Assembly (NCBI RefSeq): GCF_011059185.1
Contig: NZ_JAALFE010000004.1
Location: 1-64,000 of the forward strand
DNA from: Paragemmobacter kunshanensis
GTDB lineage: Bacteria > Pseudomonadota > Alphaproteobacteria > Rhodobacterales > Rhodobacteraceae
DNA: 64,000 nt
Direction: 5' to 3'
A model generated the notes under the pieces. That model saw nothing but the letters and a program-made list of their open reading frames with translations. It was not told where the DNA came from and searched no databases. Shown here piece by piece: positions 57,601-64,000 of the stretch; position 1 is the first letter of the stretch; every line of letters begins with the position of its first letter. A program made the position numbers and the translations under genes.

Positions 57601-59530
57601 CGTCATCCCCATCCAGCCGGTCATTCCGGTCCGCGGCCTGCAGCAGATCGTTCCCCGCCCCGCCGATCAGCCAGTCATCCCCATCGCCCCCGGCCAGCCG
57701 GTCATCGCCCGCCCCGCCGTAGAGACTGTCCGCCCCCGCCCCACCCTCCAGCGTGTCATTTCCGTCATCCCCATCCAGCCGGTCATTCCCGTCCGCGGCC
57801 TGCAGCAGATCGTTCCCCGCCCCGCCAATCAGCCGGTCATTGCCCAGCCCGTCCGAGAGGACATCCGCCCCCTCACCGCCCTCCAGCAAGTCATCCCCAT
57901 CCCCGCCCGCCAGCCGGTCATCCCCCGCCCCGCCGTAAAGACTGTCCGCCCCCGCGCCCCCTTCCAGCGTGTCATTGCCTGCCTCGCCCCGCAGCACATC
58001 CGCCCCGCCGAGGCCCGCCAGGCTGTCATTCCCGGCGCCCCCGGTCAGGCTGTCATCGCCCTCGGTCGGGCCGGTCGGCGGCGGCGGGTCTTCGCCGCCG
58101 CCATCATCCTCCGCCTGTCCCGCATCCAAAAGCAGCCGGCCATTCGGCGCCAGCGGCATCGCCATCACCTCGGCCACCGTCAGTGGCCGCCCCGCCGCGG
58201 TGCGGATCTCCAGCACCTCATCCAGATAGGTCAGGATCGCCCCCGTGGCCGTGGGCGTCACCGTCAGCGCCCCCGTGCCGCGGAAGAAGGGCCAACCCGT
58301 CAGGTCGATCCGGTCCTGCGCCGGGTCGAAATCCGCGATCACGTCGCGCTGCCCATCCGCCCGCAGCACGAAGAGATCCGCCCCCGCCCCCCCGCTCAGC
58401 ACATCCGCCGCCGCGCCATCCAGGATCACGTCCCGCCCTGCACCGCCCGCCGCCACGCCGCCCTGCGCCCGCAGCACCCCGCCCAGCCCCGCCAGCGGCA
58501 CCGCCAGCAGCGTCACCCCCGCCTCTGCCGCCGACAGCACCGCCACCTGCAACTGCCCTTCGGCCACCACCGCCCGCAGCCCGCTCACATTGGCCAGCCC
58601 CAGATCCACCGCATCCGCCAGCGTGGCCAGATGCACCAGCCGCCCCCCGGGCAGCATCGCGAACAGCGTCACGCCGTCATCCGCCCCCGCCGCCAGCACA
58701 AAGACCCAGTCCTGATGCGTCACCACCTCCAGCACCACCGCCCCGGCAAAGCGCGTGCCCAGTTCGTCCAGCACATGATCGACCGGCACCACCACACCCG
58801 TGGCATCGACCCGCAGCACCGTCAGGCTCGACGATCCCGCCGCCGCGACGATGGCCCATGTCTCGCCAAAGGCGGTGACCGTCTCGATCGCCGTGATCCC
58901 CTGCACGTAAAGCCCCTGCGCCGGCCCCGCCACCGACAGCCGCGTCAGCGCCCCGCTTGCCCCCACGGACAGGACCGTGATCGCATCCTCCGCCGAGGAT
59001 CCGGCCAGAACCAGCATCCGCCCGCCCACCTCGGCCGTGGCCAGCGCCACCACCCCCATCAGGGCGAATGCCACCGAATCCACCGCCACAGATACCGGCG
59101 TCAGGGCCTGCCCCGGCCCGATGCGGAAGGATTCTACCCCGCTGCCCGCATGGCGCGCCGCCAGCAGATAGCGCTCTCCGCCGATCTCAACCGCCGCGAT
59201 CTCCACCGCCTGCGCCTGCAGGGCCGTCGTCGCCTGCAGATAGGCCGTGATCCCCCCCGCCCCGGCCAGTTGCGCCGCGGCGATCATGTCCGTGGCCAGA
59301 CTTCCCGCCATGCCCCCCACCGTCACCGGCACCCGCGCATTGCCCTGCACCGCAAAGGACTGCACCACCGCGCCCTGCGCGCCCAGACCCAGCAGCACCG
59401 TCTCGTTCAGCACCGGATTGAAAAGCCGGATCAGCGGCGTGCCGCCGGGCACGACCACCATCTCCCCCTGTGCCAGAGGCTGCGCGAAACGCGCGCCAAG
59501 GGTCACCCCAACCCTCAGGAAACCGAACAT
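54689..59530 (-). CDS. Giant RTX (hemolysin-type Ca2+-binding repeat) protein
   Basis: A 1613-residue acidic protein predicted to be secreted by a type I system. There is no N-terminal signal peptide. Residues of about 1-365 form a repetitive beta-rich region with propeller-like strands (for example AVEIGGERYLLAARHAGSGVESFRI). A first RTX motif block with a DVIADFDPAQDRIDL segment lies at about 370-410. A Pro/Gly-rich linker (GGGEDPPPPTGP) leads to roughly 115 GGxGxDxxx nonapeptides. The C-terminus has DLITDFTPGLDRLEF and ends EDFLFL, as in type I secretion signals. Calcium-dependent folding outside the cell is expected. No type I transporter genes are in the window. Confidence 0.88.
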   Translation of the reverse strand: MFGFLRVGVTLGARFAQPLAQGEMVVVPGGTPLIRLFNPVLNETVLLGLGAQGAVVQSFAVQGNARVPVTVGGMAGSLATDMIAAAQLAGAGGITAYLQATTALQAQAVEIAAVEIGGERYLLAARHAGSGVESFRIGPGQALTPVSVAVDSVAFALMGVVALATAEVGGRMLVLAGSSAEDAITVLSVGASGALTRLSVAGPAQGLYVQGITAIETVTAFGETWAIVAAAGSSSLTVLRVDATGVVVPVDHVLDELGTRFAGAVVLEVVTHQDWVFVLAAGADDGVTLFAMLPGGRLVHLATLADAVDLGLANVSGLRAVVAEGQLQVAVLSAAEAGVTLLAVPLAGLGGVLRAQGGVAAGGAGRDVILDGAAADVLSGGAGADLFVLRADGQRDVIADFDPAQDRIDLTGWPFFRGTGALTVTPTATGAILTYLDEVLEIRTAAGRPLTVAEVMAMPLAPNGRLLLDAGQAEDDGGGEDPPPPTGPTEGDDSLTGGAGNDSLAGLGGADVLRGEAGNDTLEGGAGADSLYGGAGDDRLAGGDGDDLLEGGEGADVLSDGLGNDRLIGGAGNDLLQAADGNDRLDGDDGNDTLEGGAGADSLYGGAGDDRLAGGDGDDWLIGGAGNDLLQAADRNDRLDGDDGNDTLEGGAGADSLYGGAGDDRLAGGDGDDLLEGGEGADVLSDGLGNDRLIGGAGNDLLQASDGNDRLDGEDGNDTLEGGAGADSLNGGAGNDRLTGGDGDDWLEGGEGADALSDGLGNDRLIGGVGNDILQASDGNDRLDGDDGNDTLEGGAGADSLYGGAGDDRLAGGDGDDLLEGGEGADALSDGLGNDRLIGGVGNDLLQASDGNDRLDGEDGNDTLEGGAGADSLYGGAGNDRLTGGDGDDLLDGGDGVDLFFDGAGNDTIRAGAGDERILATLGDDSVLGEAGNDTLEGGVGNDRLFGGEGDDRLAGGDGDDWLEGGEGADVLSDGLGNDRLIGGAGNDILQASDGNDRLLGEAGNDTLEGGAGADALFGGDGNDRLSGGDGDDLIDGGEGADLIYDGAGNDSLFGALGDDRLLASLGNDLLEGNAGNDSLEGGVGNDRLFGGAGTDRLIGGDGDDWLEGGDGEDAISDGAGNDTLSGGVGNDSLAATDGNDLLRGGDGDDSLEGGLGADLLEGGAGRDLLTGGEGNDTLDGGDGDDRLLDGAGNDLLIGGEGADVILAALGRDRLFGGLGNDVLDGGGENDLLSGDAGDDRLIGGLGDDRLYGGDGHDLLEGGDGLDLFRDGAGNDTILAGAGNEVIWAGIGDDSILGEAGNDGIGGGAGNDALFGGDGEDRLWGQEGNDRLFGGAGNDVLNGGAGHDLMEGGDGLDLFRDGAGNDTILAGAGNEVIWAGLGDDSILGEAGNDVIGGGAGNDALFGGDGEDRLWGQEGNDRLFGGAGNDMLNGGAGHDLLEGGDGLDQFRDGAGNDTILSGAGNEVIWAGLGDDSILGEAGNDGIGGGVGNDALFGGDGEDRLSGQEGNDRLFGGAGNDVLYGGAGRDTLAGGEGADAFVFAAYRAGERDLITDFTPGLDRLEFHALSGMGALVQREAVVDGQRAAEIVVRGHVIRLEGVLLADLGAEDFLFL
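54974..55783. repeat. 270-bp tandem supra-repeats in the RTX gene
   Basis: Three copies start at 54974, 55244 and 55514, exactly 270 bp apart (ten nonapeptides each), with near-identical DNA. They encode the C-terminal RTX blocks containing EVIWAG, SILGEAGND and DLFRDGAGNDT (DQFRDG in one copy). The high identity implies recent duplication or gene conversion. Confidence 0.8.
56081..57986. repeat. 216-bp supra-periodicity in the RTX gene
   Basis: Landmark GTCATT units recur at 56081, 56297, 56513, 56729, 56945, 57161, 57377, 57593, 57755 and 57971. The spacing is 216 bp (eight nonapeptides) except for one 162-bp unit (57593-57755) that has lost two nonapeptides. Similarity is highest in 56945-57971. 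Confidence 0.8.
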
Positions 59531-59644
59531 GCCACACCCACATTTGCCCGAAGGCCCCGGGGTCAGGTTGCGGGTTTCGCGGTTAGCGATGCCTTAGGGA
59601 ATGCGGGCAGTTTCATGGCATTCGGCCGGGATTTTACCCAGCCC

Positions 59645-60559
59645 TCACAGCGTCGTCTCCGCCTCGGCCGGGGTCACGCGCCGCCGCTTGATCATCGCCT
59701 CGCGCCAGGTGATGTAGCTGATCGCCCCGATGATCACCGCGCCGCCCAGCAGCACGAAAAGATCCACCCCCTCGCCAAAGACCAGCGCGCCCAGCGCCGT
59801 CGCCCAGACCAGCTGCAGGAAGGTCACCGGCTGCGTCACGGCCAAAGGCGCGGCGCCGAAGGCCCGCGTCATGCAGTAATGCCCCGCCGTCGCGAACCCC
59901 GCCACCAACCCCAGCCAGAGCCATTGCGACAGGCTCATCGGCACCCAGACCCAGATCGCAAGTGGCAAGAGGCCGACCGTCACCGTGGCCGACATCATCG
60001 CCACCACCGTCCCCGCCGGGGCCAGCTGGCTCAGCCGTTTCGCGAAAAGATAGGACGCGGCAAAGAAACAGGCCGCGCCCAGTTGCGCCAGATGCCCGTC
60101 CGTCACCTCCCGCAGCCCCGGCCGGATCACGATCAGCGCCCCGATCAGCGCCACCCCTACCGCAAGGATGCGCCGCATCGCCAGCACCTCGCCAAAGAAC
60201 AGCGCCGCCCCCAGCGTCACCAGAACCGGGTTCAGATAGCCGATCGCCGTCACCTCGGCGACCGGGATCCGCGCCATGGCGTGAAACCACAGGATCACGG
60301 CGACGGTATGCACCACGCCCCGCCAGCCGAACAGGCGCCACGTCCCCGCAGGCAGGCCCTGCCGTGCCAGCGCCCACAGGCTCGGCAGCAGGAACAGCAC
60401 GCCCCAGCCAAAGCGCACAAAGGCCGATTGCGCGGCGGGCAGGTCGGTGCCCAGATAGCGCACGATGCCCGTCACGCCGACAAAGCACAGCCCCGTCGCC
60501 AGCATCCACAATGCGCCCTCGACGGGCCGCCCCAAATCGCTCTGATCCGCGCCGCTCAT
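59645..60559 (-). CDS. EamA/DMT-family transporter (RhaT/YdcZ-like)
   Basis: A 304-residue inner-membrane protein with ten hydrophobic segments arranged as two EamA repeats (the first about 15-140, the second about 150-285). Typical parts are VRYLGTDLPAAQSAFVRFGWGVLF, PVAEVTAIGYLNPVLVTLGAALFFGE and the equivalent second-repeat PVTFLQLVWATALGALVFGE. It probably exports a metabolite; the substrate is unknown. The start at 60559 lacks a clear ribosome binding site. Confidence 0.87.
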   Translation of the reverse strand: MSGADQSDLGRPVEGALWMLATGLCFVGVTGIVRYLGTDLPAAQSAFVRFGWGVLFLLPSLWALARQGLPAGTWRLFGWRGVVHTVAVILWFHAMARIPVAEVTAIGYLNPVLVTLGAALFFGEVLAMRRILAVGVALIGALIVIRPGLREVTDGHLAQLGAACFFAASYLFAKRLSQLAPAGTVVAMMSATVTVGLLPLAIWVWVPMSLSQWLWLGLVAGFATAGHYCMTRAFGAAPLAVTQPVTFLQLVWATALGALVFGEGVDLFVLLGGAVIIGAISYITWREAMIKRRRVTPAEAETTL

Positions 60560-60614
60560 GCCCGCGACCAAAGCCGAACCCCGCGCCCCCCGCAAGGGCC
60601 GTGGGGCCGATTTC

Positions 60615-61226
60615 TCAGGCCGTCAGCGCAAGCTTCGCCGCAATCGCCCACATCGTGCAGCCCACCACCACCTCCAGCACGACCCAGGCCCGCGGCCGCG
60701 CAAAGACCGGCCCCAGCAGCCGCGCCCCGAAGCCCAGCGCCGAAAAGAACACCAGCGACCCCATCGCCGCCCCGATGCCAAAGGACAGCCCATGCGGCGC
60801 ATATTGCGCGCTGATCGACCCCAGCAGCACAACCGTATCCAGATAGACATGCGGGTTGGCCCATGTCAGCACGAGACAGGTCGCCAGCACCTTGCCCAAA
60901 GGGGCCGCCCCCCCCGGCGCGGGCATCAAGGCCTCGCCCCCCGCCCAGGCGGCACGGAACCGCATCGCGCCATAGACGACCAGAAAGGCCACGCCCCCCC
61001 ACAGCATCACATCCGCCAGCCACGGCACCGCGCCCGAGACAAGGCCGAACCCGCCCACCCCCGCTGCGATCAGCACCGCATCCGACAGCGCGCAGGTGGC
61101 AACCACCGCCAGCACATGCTCGCGCCGGATGCCCTGCCGCAGCACAAAGGCATTCTGCGCCCCGATGGCCGCGATCAGGCTGATCGCCACCAGAAATCCC
61201 GAACCAGCCGCGAAACCTGCCGTCAT
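60615..61226 (-). CDS. argO: LysE/ArgO-family amino acid exporter
   Basis: A 203-residue membrane protein of the LysE/ArgO family, exporting arginine or lysine analogues. It has six hydrophobic segments. The N-terminal signature is FLVAISLIAAIGAQNAFVLRQGIRREH, and ATCLVLTWANPHVYLDTVVLLGS contains the conserved NPHVYLD motif. It is divergent from an ArgP-type LysR regulator, the classical arrangement for argO control. Confidence 0.9.
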   Translation of the reverse strand: MTAGFAAGSGFLVAISLIAAIGAQNAFVLRQGIRREHVLAVVATCALSDAVLIAAGVGGFGLVSGAVPWLADVMLWGGVAFLVVYGAMRFRAAWAGGEALMPAPGGAAPLGKVLATCLVLTWANPHVYLDTVVLLGSISAQYAPHGLSFGIGAAMGSLVFFSALGFGARLLGPVFARPRAWVVLEVVVGCTMWAIAAKLALTA

Positions 61227-61289
61227 TCCGTCCCCCACACGCCCACAGAGACCACGCGCCCCGGCTTTCCGCCGGACGTGACTTTCCGC

Positions 61290-61344
61290 TTGACCTATGG
61301 CCAGCCCCTGCAACAATCCAGTTAATCTTCCTGCGCCAAGATTA
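61290..61344. promoter_or_regulatory. argO/argP divergent promoter and operator
   Basis: The inverted repeat TAATCTT-N8-AAGATTA (61323-61344) lies 9 bp before argP and fits an LysR-type site. A plus-strand promoter TTGACC (61290-61295) with AACAAT (61312-61317, 16-bp spacer) lies just upstream. The argO start is 97 bp away on the other strand. Confidence 0.5.
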
Positions 61345-61353
61345 GAGAAACTT

Positions 61354-62241
61354 ATGCTCGACCCCGCCCAGCTCGCCGCCCTCGCCGCCGTGCATCGCCG
61401 CGGCTCCTTCGATCTTGCCGCGGCGGAACTGCATGTCACGCCCTCGGCCATCTCCCAACGCCTCAAGGCGCTGGAGGAACGCATCGGCACCCTTCTCATC
61501 CGGCGCGGCACGCCCTGCAGTGCCACCGAAACCGGCCTGCGCCTGATCCGTCACCATGACGAGGTGGTGCTTCTCGAACAGGCCCTCGCCACCGAACTGC
61601 CGGGCATTTCCCCCGGCCCCGTCACCCTGCGCATCGCGGTCAATGCCGACAGCCTCGCCACCTGGATCATCCCGGCGCTCGCCACCTGCACCGACTTCCT
61701 CTTCGACATCGTCATCGACGATCAGGACGTCTCGCAGGACTGGCTCCGCCGGGGCGAGGTGTCGGCCGCCGTCACCGCCCATCCCGGCCCGCTGCAGGGC
61801 TGCGATACCCTGCCGCTCGGGCGGCTGCGCTATCGCGCCACCGCCTCGCCCGCCTACCTCGCCCGCTGGATGCCCCATGGCCCGACGCCCGCCGCCCTGT
61901 CCCGCGCCCCGGCGCTCACCTTCTCCGACAAGGACAGGCTGCAGCATATCTGGGTGGATCGCCTGACCGATGGGCAGGCCAGCCGCGCGGGCTTTCCCGG
62001 CCACCGCCTCGCCTCGTCGCAGGGCTTTGTCGATGCCTGCCTCGCGGGCCTCGGCTGGGGTCTGAACCCCGAACCACTGGTCGCATCCCACCTCGCCACG
62101 GGCCGCCTGATCGACCTCGCCCCCGACCAGCCGCTCGATACCGCGCTGCACTGGCAGTTCGCCCGCCTCACCGCCCCGGCCATCGCCCCGCTCACCCGCG
62201 CGATCCAGACGGCAGCCCGCGCCGCCCTCCTTCAGCCGTGA
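61354..62241 (+). CDS. argP: LysR-family regulator ArgP (IciA-like)
   Basis: A 295-residue LysR-type regulator. The N-terminal helix-turn-helix reads LDPAQLAALAAVHRRGSFDLAAAELHVTPSAISQRLKALEERIG, which matches the ArgP/IciA subgroup (LDYAQL...VTQSAVSQRIK). The effector domain follows (GPVTLRIAVNADSLATWIIPAL, typical of ArgP). It senses lysine/arginine and activates the divergent exporter gene. The end overlaps the convergent gene at 62232 by 10 bp. Confidence 0.92.
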   Translation: MLDPAQLAALAAVHRRGSFDLAAAELHVTPSAISQRLKALEERIGTLLIRRGTPCSATETGLRLIRHHDEVVLLEQALATELPGISPGPVTLRIAVNADSLATWIIPALATCTDFLFDIVIDDQDVSQDWLRRGEVSAAVTAHPGPLQGCDTLPLGRLRYRATASPAYLARWMPHGPTPAALSRAPALTFSDKDRLQHIWVDRLTDGQASRAGFPGHRLASSQGFVDACLAGLGWGLNPEPLVASHLATGRLIDLAPDQPLDTALHWQFARLTAPAIAPLTRAIQTAARAALLQP

Positions 62242-62804
62242 CGCAGCACGCGGAAAAAGGTCATCGCCGCCAGCAGCACCAGCACCAGCCCGGCCATGTC
62301 GGCCGCCGCAGCCTTCAGGAACGGCTCCGCGCGCGCCAGCATCGGCATCTCGCCGCAGCAGGGCCCGATCAGCACGCGCGGCACATTCCCGATCAGCGAT
62401 CCGGCCAACCCCACCAGCAGGATCGCCTTCCAGTTCGCATCCTGCCCCTCGCCCCGCGCATCCATGCCCAGCACCCGGAACAGCGCAAAGGCCACCGGCA
62501 CCGCCAGAACCTTGGCCACCAGCACCACCAACAGCAGCGCCGTCATCCCCTCCAGCCCGACGATCATCCCCGTCGACAGGATCGCCGCCGGCAACACCAT
62601 CAGCATCGCCACCCAGCCATAGACCCAGACCATCAGCACCGTCACGCCAAAGGGCAGGAACACCGCATGCATCCGCGATTGCATCGCCCCGTTCCCGAAG
62701 ATCCGGCTCAGATCATGTAGCCCCTGACACAGCAGAAAGGCCAGGACCATCAGCCCCGACGCGATGCAGAAATGCAGCGCCACCTGGCGCAGATCCCTCA
62801 GCAT
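62232..62804 (-). CDS. Hypothetical integral membrane protein
   Basis: A 190-residue protein with about six hydrophobic segments (around 9-27, 48-68, 70-90, 92-112, 128-146, 165-186). Notable is GNVPRVLIGPCCGEMPML near the C-terminal third, with adjacent cysteines at a predicted membrane edge. I do not recognise the family. GGAGG precedes the ATG. It is convergent with argP and follows the winged-helix gene at 62847 on the same strand (42-bp gap), so the two may form an operon. Confidence 0.65.
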   Translation of the reverse strand: MLRDLRQVALHFCIASGLMVLAFLLCQGLHDLSRIFGNGAMQSRMHAVFLPFGVTVLMVWVYGWVAMLMVLPAAILSTGMIVGLEGMTALLLVVLVAKVLAVPVAFALFRVLGMDARGEGQDANWKAILLVGLAGSLIGNVPRVLIGPCCGEMPMLARAEPFLKAAAADMAGLVLVLLAAMTFFRVLRHG

Positions 62805-62846
62805 CCTCCGCTCTCCCCCCGGGCAGGTTCCGCCCGGCGCCGCCCG

Positions 62847-63152
62847 TCACAGCCGGCCATTTGCCGACAGGACATACTGCCCCGCCCGGGTATCGGGCGC
62901 ATGGGCCACCAGCCCCCGCTGCACCAGGCTCTTCAGCGCCCGATGATAGGTCGCCTGCGGGATCGCCGCGGCCAGGGGATGATTGCGGATCGCCTCCGAC
63001 CGCGCCGCCCGCTGCGATCCGTTGCACACCTCGTTGATGGCATAAAGCACATCGCGCTCATTGGGGGAAAGCTCCACCAGCCCAAGCGAGCTTTCCATCT
63101 CGAACAACAACGACCGAAGCTGTGCAACGCTCTTTATATTCAATCGGATCAT
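62847..63152 (-). CDS. Winged-helix (MarR-like) DNA-binding protein
   Basis: A 101-residue protein. The region ELSPNERDVLYAINEV through AIPQATYHRALKSLVQRGLVAHAPDTRAGQYVLS forms a helix-turn-helix with a wing, as in MarR-type or phage-like regulators, without a larger effector domain. It probably works as a dimeric regulator of its own operon with the membrane protein gene. The start is an ATG followed by IRLNIK and the ribosome binding site is weak. Confidence 0.65.
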   Translation of the reverse strand: MIRLNIKSVAQLRSLLFEMESSLGLVELSPNERDVLYAINEVCNGSQRAARSEAIRNHPLAAAIPQATYHRALKSLVQRGLVAHAPDTRAGQYVLSANGRL

Positions 63153-63478
63153 CCCCGAGCCGGCCCCCGGACGGGCAAGGCAGCCACGTCCTGTTAACCA
63201 TTATTAAAGCGTAGATACCCCCGTCAGGCAACGCTCCTCGCAAGGCGGGGCGAAGATTGGCATGAAGTTTGCTGCAAGGATTGCGCAACCGCATCGGCCA
63301 CTCGCAGAGAAAACTTTCATGCCCAGCAGCAAAGCCCTTGACAGCCCCTCTTGCAGCAACAACTTTTACGTGTATTAAGAAATTGATTCACGACCTATTG
63401 GTTATCCGGTTTCCTGTGCCTTGCCAGTGACCAGCTCTTCGGACCCCCCGCCGTTCGCAAAGATTGTCCCGCCCCAAG
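63153..63478. other. 326-bp divergent intergenic region with CtrA-like half-site
   Basis: No gene is seen. TTAACCAT at 63194-63201 followed by TTAA at 63204-63207 resembles a CtrA recognition sequence, but the spacing is 6 rather than 7 bp. A TTGACA box at 63338-63343 points toward the partial gene on the plus strand, without a clear -10. The region is more AT-rich than its surroundings. Confidence 0.35.
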
Positions 63479-64000
63479 ATGAACATCCTTCCCGACAGCA
63501 TCAGCATGGCCCCTGCCAAGGACGCGTCCCCCGCCTGCTGCCCGCCCGGAGTGGCGCAGATGCCCCGCCCCGCGCAAATCGTCGCCGTCTGCGAACGTCC
63601 CGGTCCGCTGGACCCGCTGCTTGACTGGCTCGCCGAAAAGGGCGCGCAGATCGTGCATGTGCCGCTGCGCCGCCTGCCGCTCGACTGGTTCGATGCCAAT
63701 GCCCATCGCCATGACGTCGCCCTCGTCGATGCCGATTTCCTGGGCGATGAAGGGGCGATGATAGATTTCGGGATGCGCCTGCGCCGCTTCAGCCCGGGCA
63801 TGCCGGTGATCATGGCGACAAAGCGCGTCACCGCCTCGGATTTCTCGACCGAACGCATGGCCATCTGCGATGTCACGCTGCGCATGCCCATCACCCGCGG
63901 CGACCTGCTCGAGGCGCTTTCCGCGGCGCTGGAAAACCATGCCCACTGGACCGAAATCCGTCATCAGGGTCGTCCCCTGATCGCCGAGGCACACCCCCCC
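63479..64000 (+). CDS. Receiver-like hypothetical protein, truncated by window end
   Basis: An open frame of 174 codons running off the window edge with no stop. After an N-terminal stretch of low conservation, the segment RPAQIVAVCERPGPLDPLLDWL begins an alpha/beta domain like a response-regulator receiver (HDVALVDADFLGDEGAMIDFGMRLRRFSPGMPVIMAT, then VTLRMPITRGDLLEALSAAL). The Asp in VDAD occupies the phosphoacceptor-like place and the usual Lys near the end is replaced by Arg/Met (LRMP). It may be a pseudo-receiver. The start codon is uncertain and the missing C-terminus may carry an output domain. Confidence 0.6.
   Translation, partial: MNILPDSISMAPAKDASPACCPPGVAQMPRPAQIVAVCERPGPLDPLLDWLAEKGAQIVHVPLRRLPLDWFDANAHRHDVALVDADFLGDEGAMIDFGMRLRRFSPGMPVIMATKRVTASDFSTERMAICDVTLRMPITRGDLLEALSAALENHAHWTEIRHQGRPLIAEAHPP

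Noticed and set aside
54960-58050. Regularly spaced short repeats that could suggest a CRISPR array
   Set aside because: The period is 27 bp in frame and encodes GGxGxD nonapeptides of an RTX protein. There are no unique spacers and no cas genes.
55760-60814. A 1684-codon open frame on the plus strand across the RTX gene and its upstream neighbours
   Set aside because: It is the antisense of the RTX repeats and of the DMT transporter gene. Its Pro/Ile/Arg-rich composition (repeated PVIPRP-like units) is what GC-rich nonapeptide DNA yields in reverse. No start site or family motif is present.
63194-63207. A full CtrA binding site (TTAA-N7-TTAA)
   Set aside because: The spacing is 6 bp, so only a half-site resemblance is reported.

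Overview
The window looks like a chromosomal segment of a GC-rich alphaproteobacterium of the Rhodobacteraceae/Paracoccaceae type. The basis is a complete NepR-EcfG-PhyR general stress response locus, crotonyl-CoA carboxylase/reductase plus ethylmalonyl-CoA mutase (ethylmalonyl-CoA pathway), DUF6455 and other small proteins typical of Rhodobacterales, very strong GC bias at third codon positions, and one tRNA-Gly. The family assignment is an inference from gene content; no species is claimed.

Layout. 1-1.1 kb: an IS5-family insertion sequence. 1.3-5.8 kb: a catabolic operon on the minus strand (gentisate-type cupin dioxygenase, fumarylacetoacetate-hydrolase-type enzyme, nitrilase, flavin reductase) with a divergent GntR regulator and a palindromic operator candidate between them. 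5.8-7.9 kb: an Rrf2-type regulator, a thioredoxin-reductase-like flavoprotein and a methyltransferase. 7.9-16.8 kb: a GntR regulator facing a PotABCD-type ABC transporter that runs into amidohydrolase, flavin reductase, Asp/Glu-hydantoin racemase and a second amidohydrolase. This looks like uptake plus degradation of a nitrogenous, possibly cyclic-amide, substrate.

16.8-28.1 kb: a general stress response island. nepR-ecfG-sensor protein and phyR are divergent, and the island also holds an HWE kinase, an AI-2E-type exporter, a DUF1328 protein, a secreted protein, CsbD, a PLDc_N membrane protein, a holin-like protein and a basic-tailed protein. Eight matches to the EcfG promoter consensus (GGAAC, 16-17 bp, CGTT) lie in front of these genes in the right orientation, so the regulator cluster and its targets appear to be co-located. 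28.2-29.9 kb: a BCCT betaine-type transporter.

30-38.5 kb: a second catabolic cluster with its own divergent PotABCD-type transporter (TetR, YtcJ-like amidohydrolase, two DUF3237 proteins, FAD monooxygenase). 38.5-48.2 kb: housekeeping genes (tRNA-Gly, SRAP peptidase, 5'-nucleotidase, DUF952, PyrD, RAM-domain protein, RecD-like helicase, Ccr, acyltransferase). 48.2-54.7 kb: an array of four uniform hairpins, Ecm, DUF6455, DeoD, a quinone-oxidoreductase-like enzyme, ChaC, DUF1989 and a small membrane/zinc-ribbon protein. 54.7-59.5 kb: a 1613-residue RTX protein with nested 216-bp and 270-bp supra-repeats. 59.6-64 kb: a DMT transporter, ArgO/ArgP, a membrane protein, a winged-helix protein and a truncated receiver-like gene at the window edge.
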